The notes under the pieces were generated by a model that worked only from the letters and a program-made list of their open reading frames with translations, was not told the origin of the DNA and did no database searches. From NCBI GenBank assembly GCA_910585445.1, contig CAJUEK010000003.1, positions 1-64,000 of the forward strand: a DNA stretch of 64,000 nt, given 5' to 3'. Position 1 is the stretch's first letter. Each line of letters starts with the position of its first letter. The DNA comes from an uncultured Bacteroidales bacterium. GTDB lineage: Bacteria > Bacteroidota > Bacteroidia > Bacteroidales > UBA932. The position numbers were made by a program, and so were the translations under genes. Of this stretch, positions 31,724-40,956 are shown piece after piece.

Positions 31724-33079
31724 TCAGACGAGTCCCTGCGACATCATGGCTTCCGCCACTTTGATGAATCCGGCAATGTTCGCTCCCTTTACATAGTTCA
31801 CATATCCGTCTTTCTCATTGCCATATTTTACGCAGGCCTCATGAATGTCCGTCATGATTCTCTTGAGATGTCCGTCAACCTCTTCCCTTGTCCATTTCAG
31901 CCTCATGGAGTTTTGCGTCATCTCCAGGCCGGAAGTGGCTACTCCTCCTGCATTTGAAGCCTTGCCCGGCGAATAGAGCAGCTTGGCCTGCTGGAATACT
32001 TCTATGGCTTCCGGCGTGCAAGGCATGTTGGCTCCTTCCGCCACGCAGATGCAGCCGTTTGCCACGAGGGTGCGCGCCTGATTGCCGTCAAGCTCGTTCT
32101 GTGTCGCGCACGGGAGGGCAATGTCGCATTTGACATTCCATGGGCGCTCTTCAGGATAATATGTCGCTGAAGGATATTTTTCCGCATACTCCCTGATGCG
32201 TCCGCGGAATATGTTTTTCAGTTGCATTATGTATGCAAGCTTTTCCTCGTCTATTCCATCAGGGTCGTATATATAGCCGTTGGAGTCTGACATTGTGACG
32301 ACTTTTGCGCCGAGCTGAAGCGCTTTCTGTGCGGCGAACTGCGCCACGTTTCCGGAGCCTGATATGGCAACTGTCTTTCCGCTGAAGCTGTCGCCCCTCG
32401 TGCTGAGCATCGCGCTTGCGAAGTAGCATGTTCCGTAGCCGGTCGCTTCAGGTCTGAGCGGGCTTCCGCCCCATGCAAGTCCTTTTCCTGTGAGGACTCC
32501 GGTAAATTCGTCACGGAGCCTTTTGTATTGTCCGAACATGTAGCCTATCTCACGTCCGCCGACTCCGATGTCTCCGGCAGGCACGTCAGTGTCAGCTCCT
32601 ATGTGTCTGTGCAGCTCTGTCATGAAGCTCTGGCAGAAGCGCATCACCTCGCTGTCCGACTTGCCCTTCGGGTTGAAGTCTGAGCCTCCCTTTGCTGCTC
32701 CCATCGGGAGGGTAGTGAGGCTGTTCTTGAATGTCTGTTCGAAGGCAAGGAACTTCATGATGCTGAGGTTTACGCTTGGATGAAAGCGTATTCCGCCCTT
32801 GTATGGGCCGATTGCGCTGCTGCACTGCACCCTGTAGCCCCTGTTTACATGAATCTCACCCTCGTCATCTGCCCATGGCACACGGAAAATGATAATGCGC
32901 TCCGGCTCCACGATTCTCTCAAGAATCTTCTGGTCCATGAGGTAGGGGTGCTCCATGATGTATGGAGCTACACTCTCAAGCACTTCGCGTACTGCCTGGT
33001 GAAATTCCTTCTCGCCGGGATTCCGGCCCATGAGGTCGGCCATGAAGCCGTCCACATACTTTTTTGTCATCTGGTCCAT
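31724..33079 (-). CDS. gdhA: NADP-type glutamate dehydrogenase
   Basis: A 451-residue hexameric-type glutamate dehydrogenase. Landmarks are RVQCSSAIGPYKGGIRFHPSVNLSIMKFLAFEQTFKNSLTTLPMGAAKGGSDF, which holds the catalytic and substrate-binding lysines, then DVPAGDIGVGGREIGYMFGQYKRL and the Rossmann motif GSGNVAQFAAQKA, with ANMPCTPEA at the C-terminal substrate site. The length and signatures match the NADP-specific GdhA class. It assimilates ammonia into glutamate. It follows the outer-membrane barrel gene by 46 bp and could be partly co-transcribed. Confidence 0.93.
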   Translation of the reverse strand: MDQMTKKYVDGFMADLMGRNPGEKEFHQAVREVLESVAPYIMEHPYLMDQKILERIVEPERIIIFRVPWADDEGEIHVNRGYRVQCSSAIGPYKGGIRFHPSVNLSIMKFLAFEQTFKNSLTTLPMGAAKGGSDFNPKGKSDSEVMRFCQSFMTELHRHIGADTDVPAGDIGVGGREIGYMFGQYKRLRDEFTGVLTGKGLAWGGSPLRPEATGYGTCYFASAMLSTRGDSFSGKTVAISGSGNVAQFAAQKALQLGAKVVTMSDSNGYIYDPDGIDEEKLAYIMQLKNIFRGRIREYAEKYPSATYYPEERPWNVKCDIALPCATQNELDGNQARTLVANGCICVAEGANMPCTPEAIEVFQQAKLLYSPGKASNAGGVATSGLEMTQNSMRLKWTREEVDGHLKRIMTDIHEACVKYGNEKDGYVNYVKGANIAGFIKVAEAMMSQGLV

Positions 33080-33125
33080 AATCGTATCTATTTGTATTTG
33101 GGGTTGTCCGTTTTAATGTTCAGTA

Positions 33126-34625
33126 TCAGAAAAGGAAGCCAGTGTTGATGTAGAATGCTCCGTTGCCGTCCTGTTTGTTAAAGCAGCGGGCATACTCGAA
33201 GGCCACAATGAAATTCTGGTTCATGATGAAGCGGAGACCGGCTCCCGCAGAACCATGGAAACCGTCTTTCCTGTCAAGCACGAATTTGTTGTACATCTCA
33301 ACCTTTTCCGGGGCTGCTGCTCCAAGTTGCTCCCTGCGCTCATCGGAGAGCGTCATGTCATAGTCCTTGAAAACATGTGCCCCGTCACAGAAAGCGCTCA
33401 CCGCGAACGCTATATTCTGTTTCCATAGCTTGAAATCAATGAATCTCCACCTGAACTCGGCATTGTAGAACCCTGTGTGAAGACCCTGTACCCTGTTGAG
33501 CATCAGGCCTCTGACTGTGCGGTATCCGCCTACTCCGTCATAGTCGGCATTCGGTCCCATTGTCGTGTAGAACGGAAGGGCATACCATGGAGCATCGCTG
33601 AAAAAGCCCTGATATGCAAGCCTGTATGCGAAAATCAGCTTTTCTGTTCCTAACGGGACATAATGCCTGAATGTTCCGCAGAATTTGTAGTGTCCATGCG
33701 TCGTGCCAAGCCATTTCGGCGCTCCGACCACATGTGCCTCCGCCCATATGCCTTTGGTTGGATTGTTCTCGATGTTGCGGCTGTCATACATCAGTCCGAG
33801 ACGCAGTGAAGAAATGATGCCCCCGTCGGCCTCTTCCTCTGGAATTATTCCCCAGTCCTTGTAAAGGCTGAAGAGGGAGTTGCCGTCCATCACAGTATAT
33901 CCCTTTGTTATGTAGTCCTGGGCTTTTATCCATGAGAAATTGTATCCCGCCTCCCAAAAGAAATTCTTGAGAATCTTTCCCGTAAAGTCTATCTTGGCCT
34001 TTACCTGGTCGCGTCCGAAACGGTAGAATCCTTTTGGCATCTTGCCCTTGGTGTCGAATTTTGTCTGGAGCTTCTGGTCATCGAATACGAAACTGTCCTT
34101 TATGAGTTCCATGTCATAATTGCTCCTGAAGCCGTTGAAGCCATAGAAATCAAGGGCGGCGTCTTTATAGTATCCTGTGCATATGGACATCCTGACCCCG
34201 GGGATAAGGGTCTTGTTGTCGTAGTTGACCACGAACTTATAGCTTCCGATTGTGCTTTCCTTGGTGTATGCGGATGCTTCGATGTACCATGATGACTTTG
34301 GGTTCGGGTATGTACTGCCGTCACCGAATATATACATGTTCAGAAGCGCTCCGAACTGGAATCCTCGGTCGGCGTCGAAGGCCACTACCGGAAGCGGACC
34401 GAAGTTCACTCCGGTCTTTATGATTTCTCCCGCCTCGTTGTATTTGACTTCTTTCTTGTGCTTCTTGGCCGGTTTGCCGTTTTCTTTGTCAATTCCTGAG
34501 GCAACTTCCTCCATTTTATCGCACATGCCTGTGCCGCCAGGGTTCATGTTTGCAAATGCAGGAGGATATGAGGCCAGTATTGCCGCAATCACTCCGCAAA
34601 ATAATTTTCTCGTTTCCGGTTTCAT
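33126..34625 (-). CDS. Outer-membrane beta-barrel protein, BamA/TamA surface-antigen family
   Basis: A 499-residue exported protein. The signal peptide ends near residue 25 (AFA). A charged linker rich in Lys (PAKKHKKEVKYNEAGE) precedes a barrel of alternating strands. The C-terminus is YARCFNKQDGNGAFYINTGFLF, ending in Phe as outer-membrane barrels do. Segments such as GGIISSLRLGLMYDSRNIENNPTKGIWAE and GGYRTVRGLMLNRVQG correspond to the conserved RG-containing fold of the Omp85 C-terminal domain. There are no POTRA domains, so it is a stand-alone Omp85-like barrel common in Bacteroidetes. Its function is unknown; relatives include phospholipase- or calcium-linked barrels. Confidence 0.78.
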   Translation of the reverse strand: MKPETRKLFCGVIAAILASYPPAFANMNPGGTGMCDKMEEVASGIDKENGKPAKKHKKEVKYNEAGEIIKTGVNFGPLPVVAFDADRGFQFGALLNMYIFGDGSTYPNPKSSWYIEASAYTKESTIGSYKFVVNYDNKTLIPGVRMSICTGYYKDAALDFYGFNGFRSNYDMELIKDSFVFDDQKLQTKFDTKGKMPKGFYRFGRDQVKAKIDFTGKILKNFFWEAGYNFSWIKAQDYITKGYTVMDGNSLFSLYKDWGIIPEEEADGGIISSLRLGLMYDSRNIENNPTKGIWAEAHVVGAPKWLGTTHGHYKFCGTFRHYVPLGTEKLIFAYRLAYQGFFSDAPWYALPFYTTMGPNADYDGVGGYRTVRGLMLNRVQGLHTGFYNAEFRWRFIDFKLWKQNIAFAVSAFCDGAHVFKDYDMTLSDERREQLGAAAPEKVEMYNKFVLDRKDGFHGSAGAGLRFIMNQNFIVAFEYARCFNKQDGNGAFYINTGFLF

Positions 34626-34672
34626 AATAGGTCGGGATGATGTTTATGAAATGTTTGTCTTTTAGTCATTGG

Positions 34673-35980
34673 CTATCGTGTGGTGCCGAGCAGCTCTTCT
34701 GCGCGTGAGCGTATCCTGCCGTACTCTTCTTTCAGTTTCCTGTCCGACATGAAGCGCAGGTCTGATACCCATCTGCGAATGAACTCGATGTAGTCATGGA
34801 AAAAGCTGTATGACGGGATGGTCAGGACAGACAGGGCGAGGGCGATAGGCCATTCCAATAGGCAGAAGGCAAGTGCGACCCATAGGGCGAAGACAAGCGG
34901 GCCCATTGCGAGCTTGACGCCGAATCCTGCAGTATTGCGGAAAGCCTTGTCCTTCAGTTTTTTCTTCAGTGCCATGAATGTTGCCCACATCGGAAGGCTT
35001 GCAATGGCGCAGAAAATGAAATAAGGAAGCATGACAAAGGCGGCCAGGCCTTTCAGAAGTGCATTTACGGACGGATTCTTCTTGCCTGCAGACCAGTGGG
35101 AAAGCTTTTTCATTTTCATTTCCGCGCTGAATTTCCGGGCCTGGCAGAGAAGTTCGGCCATTTCTTCAGGATGCTGTCCGCATGCCTTTTCAATTCGGGA
35201 AATAATGCCTTTGTTGAGAGTCATCCTGCCGTAAAGGCATCTTGTGCGCTGAGGGCAGGATAGTATGCGTACAAGTGCCCATTTGCCGTCATAATTTTCA
35301 TCATCGCTGATATATGTTATGAGGTCCGACATCCTTGACGCCAGTTCTTTCTTGAGAGGCTCGAAAACCTGGGCCTCGTTCTCCACGTCAAGTTCCTTGA
35401 CGAACTGGGTCACATTTATAGGCTCTCCGTATGTTATCATGCATGTGCTGCGGTACCGGAACCAGTCTCCGTATTCTATTCCCACGGGAACGATATATAC
35501 CGGTTTGACGTGTCCGAACTTGGCATTTGCGGCCATAGCTGCACGGAGAACCCCTTTGCCGAGCGGCAACAGGGAGTGCATGGTCCTGTGCTTGCCCTCC
35601 GGATATATGCAGAAGCGTACCCCATGTTCGAGGGTGCTGACTATGGTTTCCGTGTTCTCATGGTTCTTGAGCACATTGCGAAGTCCGTCCCTTTGGCGCA
35701 CCATCGGAAGAATACGCAAAAAATGCATTATCCTGGCGATTGCCGGCTTTTTGAATATGTCAGCCCGGGCACCGAATACTGTCGGGCCCTTATATGCGCG
35801 CAACATTACAAGGGCGTCCATAAGGGTGTTGGTATGGTTCGGTGCGAGAATCAGCGCCCCGTCTTCCGGGAGATTCTCTTCACCGTGCATTTCAAATCTG
35901 CGGTAACTGTGCCTGCAGCACCAGTCAACAACGGGCCTGAGCGAACTGTACAGGCCGTCCTTTTCATATATTGCTTTCAT
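34673..35980 (-). CDS. PlsC-type acyltransferase with membrane C-terminal region
   Basis: A 435-residue protein whose first 250 residues are a phospholipid/glycerol acyltransferase domain: ILAPNHTNTLMDALVML (NHTNTLMD, an H-x5-D version of the usual H-x4-D), RDGLRNVLKN, and the glycerophosphate-binding FCIYPEGKHRTMHSLLPLGKG. The last 120 residues have two or three hydrophobic helices, then a charged tail. Such fused forms in Bacteroidetes are annotated as 1-acyl-glycerol-3-phosphate acyltransferases, but the acceptor is unproven. Its start overlaps the stop of the upstream symporter gene by one base. Confidence 0.82.
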   Translation of the reverse strand: MKAIYEKDGLYSSLRPVVDWCCRHSYRRFEMHGEENLPEDGALILAPNHTNTLMDALVMLRAYKGPTVFGARADIFKKPAIARIMHFLRILPMVRQRDGLRNVLKNHENTETIVSTLEHGVRFCIYPEGKHRTMHSLLPLGKGVLRAAMAANAKFGHVKPVYIVPVGIEYGDWFRYRSTCMITYGEPINVTQFVKELDVENEAQVFEPLKKELASRMSDLITYISDDENYDGKWALVRILSCPQRTRCLYGRMTLNKGIISRIEKACGQHPEEMAELLCQARKFSAEMKMKKLSHWSAGKKNPSVNALLKGLAAFVMLPYFIFCAIASLPMWATFMALKKKLKDKAFRNTAGFGVKLAMGPLVFALWVALAFCLLEWPIALALSVLTIPSYSFFHDYIEFIRRWVSDLRFMSDRKLKEEYGRIRSRAEELLGTTR

Positions 35981-36939
35981 TATTCTTTATTTTCTTTTCT
36001 GCCGAACAGTCTCCAGCTGTATGCGAGAGTGAGTCCTGAGATTATGTGCCATACGCCCCACCATGCCGTAATCACGACCATTCCTCCGTTTGACGCCCAT
36101 TCGGGACCGAATATGGCAGGGTTGAACAGTAGCACGAGTCCCAGGCCGGAGTTCTGTATTCCGGTCTCGATTGTAACAGTTCTCCTGTCTTTGTATGGGA
36201 GGCGGAATGCTGTTCCTGTAAGATATCCTATGCCTAAGGCCAGCAGGTTGTGTATCAGGACTATAAGGAAGATGTATCTGATGCATTTGAGGAATGCGTC
36301 GATGTTGTTGCTGAAAGTCAGGATTACCATGACTATGAAAAAGGCAACGGACAGATACTGCATCGGCTTCTGGAGTTTCACTGCGATTTTCGGAAGATAT
36401 TGCCTGCACAATATTCCAAGGACAAGTGGTATTCCCAGCAGGATGACTATTGTCTTGAATATTTCCCAGAAAGGTATTGACAGCTCCGGAAGTATGAAGC
36501 TCTTTTCAGCGAACTTGAGGTACAGGCCGCCCCAGAACGCAAAGTTCATCGGTGTCGTGAAAATGCAGGCCGCAGTGTTGAATGCAGTCAGTGACACGGA
36601 CAGCTCGGTGTTTCCTTTGGATAGGGAAGTGATGAAATTCGAAATGTTGCCTCCGGGACAGGATGCCACCAGGAGCATTCCAAGGGCTATCATCGGTGAA
36701 ATCATCCCGTTCATCGCAATTGCCAGAAGGAGCGTCAGGCAAGGAAGCAGCACCAGCTGGCAGATTATCCCGATGATGATGGATTTCGGCTTTTGCAGGA
36801 TGCTGATGAAGGTTGCGGGCTTGATGCCGAGTGCCACGCCGAACATCACGAATGCAAGCACAATGTTTATGATGTTCATTCCCGTCTCGTTCATGTTGAC
36901 GTTTATCGCGTCAATCTGAGCAATTGTTTCAGGAGTCAT
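35980..36939 (-). CDS. Bile acid:sodium symporter (BASS) family transporter
   Basis: A 319-residue membrane protein with about nine hydrophobic helices. Features of the BASS/ACR3 fold are VALGIKPATFISIL, LLVASCPGGNISNFITSLSKGNTELSVSLTAFNT (the unwound helix and the conserved ALGMLLVASCPGGNxSN sodium-site motif) and ETGIQNSGLGLVLL (the second crossover). Members move bile acids, pantoate or other organic anions with Na+, so a bile-acid substrate is not assured. ATG 36939 (MTPETIAQ) is preferred because upstream in-frame residues are polar and unconserved. It heads a likely operon with the acyltransferase. Confidence 0.85.
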   Translation of the reverse strand: MTPETIAQIDAINVNMNETGMNIINIVLAFVMFGVALGIKPATFISILQKPKSIIIGIICQLVLLPCLTLLLAIAMNGMISPMIALGMLLVASCPGGNISNFITSLSKGNTELSVSLTAFNTAACIFTTPMNFAFWGGLYLKFAEKSFILPELSIPFWEIFKTIVILLGIPLVLGILCRQYLPKIAVKLQKPMQYLSVAFFIVMVILTFSNNIDAFLKCIRYIFLIVLIHNLLALGIGYLTGTAFRLPYKDRRTVTIETGIQNSGLGLVLLFNPAIFGPEWASNGGMVVITAWWGVWHIISGLTLAYSWRLFGRKENKE

Positions 36940-37062
36940 GTCTTCAGGTTTAGAGTTTCGGAGGCGCAAGTTACGATTTTTTCCTGTCCTGTCAAAATCT
37001 GCCGGGGCATGCTATGATGAACGGCTGTAGGTAATGTGGCCAGGAGATGCCTGCAACCGATT

Positions 37063-38238
37063 TCAGGCGGATTTGCCTCCGCGTCTTGTAATGCGGTCTA
37101 TGGCAATGGCTATCGCCCCGTCTCCAGTTACATTGCAGGCTGTCCCGAAGCTGTCCATGGCGATATATAATGTAATCATCAGGGCCTGCATCTCTTCATT
37201 GAAGTTCAGGATGCTGCCTAAAAGGCCGAGCGCAGCCATTATCGCTCCTCCGGGGACTCCGGGGGCTGCAATCATGGTTATGGCGAGCATGCATATGAAT
37301 CCTGCGAACATCTCAAGTCCGTATGGCATCCCGTCAGCTATCATGAGCGCCAGGGCGCATGCCACTATCTTCAGCATGCTTCCGGACATGTGTATGGTTG
37401 AACAGAGGGGTATCACGAAGCCTGCCACGTCTTCCGATACTCCGTTCTTGCGCGTCTGGGCCAGTGTTACAGGAATCGTTGCCGCGGATGATTGCGTGCC
37501 TAAGGCGGTCATATATGCAGGCATCATGTTCCACAGCAGCTTCAAAGGATTCTTTCCGGCCAAGGCTCCCGCTATGGAGAATTGCAGCAGAAGTATCCCT
37601 ATGTGCAGAACAAATATTATCCCTATGATTTTTATGAAGACTTTTATTATGGGAAACACCTGGCCGGCTATGGTCATGTCCATGAATATGCCGAAAATAT
37701 ACAGCGGCAGCAGCGGAATGACGGTCGTATTTATCATTTTGGTCACTACTTCGCCGAAATCACGCACGGCATTCTTGAGGGTTCTTTCCCCGAGGGCCGC
37801 AAGTCCGAGACCGAGGGTGAAGGAGAGCACAAGTGCTGTCATCACATTCATGAGCGGTGGAATGCTTACCGTGAAAAACTGGGTTAGCCCTTCCGCTTCG
37901 TTGACAAAGGCCTTGGCAGGTTCTGGGCCGAGAATGAACCCGGGGAAAAAGGCCGCTCCGGTGAAATAGGATATGAAGCCTGCCGCAATGGTTGAAAGGT
38001 ATGCAATCAAAACCGTTATGAAGAGCATCTTGCCTGCCTTGGTTCCGATGTCCGCGATGGCCGGTGTAACAAGTCCTACTATTATAAGAGGTATGGCGAA
38101 TCCGAGGAACTGGCTGAATATGCCGTTGAAAGTTATGAATATCCGGGCCATGCAGTCCGGTGCGGCGAATCCTGACCCGATTCCGAGCGCAATTGCGGAC
38201 AGAATCTTCCAAAGCAGGTTGATTTTCAGTTTCTTCAT
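37063..38238 (-). CDS. Dicarboxylate/amino acid:cation symporter (DAACS family)
   Basis: A 391-residue protein with eight or more hydrophobic segments and the family core. It shows the Ser/Thr-rich re-entrant loop (TALGTQSSAATIPVTLAQ), helix 7 and the second hairpin loop (AGVPGGAIMAALGLLG), and the transmembrane-8 substrate motif MDSFGTACNVTGDGAIAIAID. It takes up dicarboxylates or acidic/neutral amino acids with Na+ or H+. The gene starts 14 bp after the small DUF4250 gene on the same strand. Confidence 0.87.
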   Translation of the reverse strand: MKKLKINLLWKILSAIALGIGSGFAAPDCMARIFITFNGIFSQFLGFAIPLIIVGLVTPAIADIGTKAGKMLFITVLIAYLSTIAAGFISYFTGAAFFPGFILGPEPAKAFVNEAEGLTQFFTVSIPPLMNVMTALVLSFTLGLGLAALGERTLKNAVRDFGEVVTKMINTTVIPLLPLYIFGIFMDMTIAGQVFPIIKVFIKIIGIIFVLHIGILLLQFSIAGALAGKNPLKLLWNMMPAYMTALGTQSSAATIPVTLAQTRKNGVSEDVAGFVIPLCSTIHMSGSMLKIVACALALMIADGMPYGLEMFAGFICMLAITMIAAPGVPGGAIMAALGLLGSILNFNEEMQALMITLYIAMDSFGTACNVTGDGAIAIAIDRITRRGGKSA

Positions 38239-38252
38239 GTTGCTAAGGCTGG

Positions 38253-38432
38253 CTAAATGAACTTGTTGTGTTCCCTGTCGTATTCATATCCTCCTTGTGA
38301 CAGGAGCCCGAATATTTCATCCGGGTCTATGCACAGGTCATCGCAGAGGGATTCCATGTCCGGATAGAAATCCCTCAGTTTCATATTTGTCCAGCTCAGC
38401 AGCATTGCCGGGTCTTTCGGAAAACAAGTCAT
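38253..38432 (-). CDS. DUF4250 family small protein
   Basis: A 59-residue protein starting MTCFPKDPAMLLSWTNMKL, with LCDDLCIDPDEIFGLLSQGGYEYD and the ending HNKFI. This is the whole DUF4250 pattern: a short protein with a KDPAMLLS start, an acidic middle and a GYxYDxxxNxF tail. Function unknown. It sits 12 bp after the nadE stop and 14 bp before the DAACS transporter gene, so the three probably form one transcript. Its small size makes it easy to miss. Confidence 0.8.
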   Translation of the reverse strand: MTCFPKDPAMLLSWTNMKLRDFYPDMESLCDDLCIDPDEIFGLLSQGGYEYDREHNKFI

Positions 38433-38444
38433 AGAGTAATCATG

Positions 38445-40442
38445 TCAGAATTCGGTCCATAATGTAGCTTTCGCATCTGAAGGCATCCTCCAGTCTCCTC
38501 TCGGGGAAAGGCTGACCGAACCCACTTTCGGCCCGTCCGGAAGGCATGACCTCTTGAACTGCTGGGCAAAAAAGCGTTTCATGAATGTCCTGAGCCATTT
38601 TTCAATGGTTTCATCGCTGTACTCTCCGGCAAAGGCCTTCTTGGCCAGGAAGAAAATCTTTTCAGCGGAATATCCGAACCTGAACATGTTATAGAGGAAG
38701 AAGTCGTGCAGTTCGTATGGGCCTACGAGGTCTTCCGTCACCTGGCGGATTGTCCCGTTCTCATCGGCCGGCAGAAGTTCCGGGCTTATCGGGGTGTCTA
38801 TTATGTCCGTGAGAATGTTTTTCACGGCGGCGAACTCGTTTTCAGCAGCCCATTTCACCAGGCTCTTTACAAGGGTTTTCGGCACCCCTGCATTTACTCC
38901 GTACATCGACATGTGGTCTCCGTTGTATGTGGCCCATCCCAAGGCAAGTTCGGAGAGGTCTCCGGTGCCTATAACTATGCCTGAGGTCTGGTTTGAAATG
39001 TCCATGAGAAGCTGTGTCCTTTCGCGTGCCTGGGAATTTTCGTATGTCACGTCATGGACAGCCGGGTCGTGTCCGATGTCACTGAAATGCTGGTCGCAGG
39101 CTGCCGTTATGGAGATTTCCCTTGAGGTTATTCCAAGGGCATCCATCAGCTCTGAGGCATTGTTCCTGGTGCGTGATGTGGTTCCGTATCCCGGCATCGT
39201 GACTCCTACGACCCTGTCGCGTGACCATCCGAGCTTGTCTGCCGCAAGTACGGTCACAAGCAGGGCGAGAGTGCTGTCCAGGCCTCCGGATATGCCTATC
39301 ACGGCAGTGCGGCATCCGATGTGCGCAAGTCTTGTCGCAAGTCCGCTGACCTGCATTGACAATATTTCCCTGCATCTGTAGTCTATTTCTTCTGACGGCA
39401 CGAACGGGTGCGGTTCTATGTGCCTGTGCAGCATTTTCCCGAAATCCGTGTCAGCGGCCTCTCCCAGCGGGATTCTGCTGTACAGTCTGTCGTATGATGA
39501 TGTGCGTGTGCCGTCCGGTGCAGTTGCTGTGAAGCTGCTTGACTTTCTTCTGAATGTGTCGAGCTTTTCCGCATCAATGTCAGCTATTATCATGGAGGAG
39601 CCGGTGAGGAAGCGCTCGTTTGACGCGAGCAGTGAGCCGTTTTCCCAGATTGATGCTGCTCCTGCATATACAAGGTCCTGAGATGATTCCCCGAAGCCTG
39701 ACGAACTGTAGATATATGCGGAAAGTGTCTTTGCGGAATGCTGGCAGAGAAGTCCGCGGCGGTACTGGTCTTTCATCAGCACTTCATTGCTTGCGGAGAG
39801 GTTGACTATTATTCCGGCTCCGGCAAGGGCATGATATGATGACGGCGGAATCGGCGCCCAGAGGTCTTCGCAGATTTCAACGGCGAAAGTGGTCCTGCCG
39901 ATTTCGAAGAGCAGGTTGGGCGAAATGTTGCATTTCTGGCCGCAGTAGCGTATCTGTGCGGTGAAGCCTTCCCTTACGCAGTCTTTGCCGTTGCTGAGGA
40001 AGCGTCCGTCATTGCGCACCTCACTGCTGAGGAAGTCGCTTCCTGACGAGAACCAGCGTGCTTCATAAAATTCGTTGTATGTCGGCAGATAGGTCTTCGG
40101 CACTAGACCTTTTATGTTTCCGTTCCTGAGCACTATGGCGCAGTTGTACAGCCTGCCCCTGAATGGCACGGGAGCGCCTACTATTATCGCAGTTGATTTT
40201 CCGCGGCTGAATTCCATTATTTCCATGACGCCTTCCTCTGCTTTTTTCAGGAGGAGGTCCTGTCCGAAAAGGTCTGCGCATGTGTAGCCTGTAACAGAAA
40301 GTTCAGGGAATGCAACTATGGATGCCCCGTTGTCGAATGCCTCTTGCGCAAGGCGGCATATTTCTGCTGTATTGTGTTTTGTGTCAGCGACTTTTACTGC
40401 CGGTACCGCGGCTGCCGCACGAATGAACCCGTAATTCTTCAT
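38445..40442 (-). CDS. nadE: Glutamine-dependent NAD+ synthetase
   Basis: A 665-residue two-domain enzyme. The N-terminal nitrilase-type glutaminase domain (about 1-290) has the catalytic triad: Glu in AFPELSVTGYTC, Lys in VPKTYLPTYNEF and Cys in VEICEDLWAP. The C-terminal synthetase domain has the PP-loop ISGGLDSTLAL (about 378-388), GTGDLSELALGWATYNGDHMSMYGVN, and a final helical region. It amidates deamido-NAD with glutamine nitrogen and ATP. The size matches the glutamine-dependent NadE form. It leads a likely operon with DUF4250 and a DAACS symporter. The region before its start has no perfect -7 element. Confidence 0.93.
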   Translation of the reverse strand: MKNYGFIRAAAAVPAVKVADTKHNTAEICRLAQEAFDNGASIVAFPELSVTGYTCADLFGQDLLLKKAEEGVMEIMEFSRGKSTAIIVGAPVPFRGRLYNCAIVLRNGNIKGLVPKTYLPTYNEFYEARWFSSGSDFLSSEVRNDGRFLSNGKDCVREGFTAQIRYCGQKCNISPNLLFEIGRTTFAVEICEDLWAPIPPSSYHALAGAGIIVNLSASNEVLMKDQYRRGLLCQHSAKTLSAYIYSSSGFGESSQDLVYAGAASIWENGSLLASNERFLTGSSMIIADIDAEKLDTFRRKSSSFTATAPDGTRTSSYDRLYSRIPLGEAADTDFGKMLHRHIEPHPFVPSEEIDYRCREILSMQVSGLATRLAHIGCRTAVIGISGGLDSTLALLVTVLAADKLGWSRDRVVGVTMPGYGTTSRTRNNASELMDALGITSREISITAACDQHFSDIGHDPAVHDVTYENSQARERTQLLMDISNQTSGIVIGTGDLSELALGWATYNGDHMSMYGVNAGVPKTLVKSLVKWAAENEFAAVKNILTDIIDTPISPELLPADENGTIRQVTEDLVGPYELHDFFLYNMFRFGYSAEKIFFLAKKAFAGEYSDETIEKWLRTFMKRFFAQQFKRSCLPDGPKVGSVSLSPRGDWRMPSDAKATLWTEF

Positions 40443-40744
40443 GTTCTTTTCATGATTATCCCGGTAAAGTTAGCAATTTTTCGGAAAATATCACCTTGAC
40501 ATGATGGCTTGGACTGTCCGAAGGACTACCGCAAATAGCCGGTGGGAAAATTGATGCAGGCATGCGGACCTGTTCCAAAGCTATGTTTGTGCTTTTCAGT
40601 TTTTTTATTGTGTCCGAGTGTTGCAGACTGAAACTACCGGACCTTATCAGATATGTCGTCATGAAAACAAGTGTGCTTCCGCAAATGTAAACTGAGCATT
40701 GGTTTGGTAAATCGCAATGATTTGGTTATTAAATATAATAGTTG

Positions 40745-40956
40745 CGGGTACGTTTATTTGAGTGTATGGTGATATGTAACTAATTGATGGTTAAAGTGTT
40801 AATGTTGTCTATTGTCCAATAATTAGGTGACCTGTTTCAGGACAAGACAACGTGATGGAGGGCACCTGATGATTATGAAATAGATTGTGATTTTTAAGCT
40901 CAGTCTAAGGCCACTTCCTGGCCATGCCACAAGTGGCTGGCCAGATATGTTTTTTA
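40745..40956 (+). ncRNA. Candidate orphan small RNA ending at a plus-strand terminator
   Basis: The approximate span runs from a weak promoter-like stretch (TTTG at 40703 and 40721, TATAATAGTTG ending 40744, and a one-mismatch -7 at 40753-40760) to a strong terminator. A 12-bp bulged stem is formed by GTTGTC (40804-40809)+TTGTCC (40812-40817) with GGACAA (40840-40845)+GACAAC (40846-40851). No open frame looks protein-like, and no plus-strand gene lies upstream, so the terminator has no other obvious transcript to end. Boundaries are approximate and transcription is inferred. Confidence 0.35.
40918..40956 (+). terminator. Strong orphan intrinsic terminator
   Basis: CTGGCCA (40918-40924)/TGGCCAG (40938-40944) continues into GCCAC/GTGGC with one bulge, then ATATG and six T residues. 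The U run is on the plus strand only. The nearest upstream gene (nadE) runs the other way. Confidence 0.75.

Noticed and set aside
28728..36939. A bile-salt operon made of the choloylglycine hydrolase and the BASS symporter
   Set aside because: The genes are over 6 kb apart, on opposite strands and separated by unrelated genes and terminators.
40456..40662. 68-residue minus-strand frame just upstream of nadE
   Set aside because: It has no domain, hydrophobic pattern or promoter of its own, and lies where the nadE promoter and leader should be. It reads like spacer sequence.
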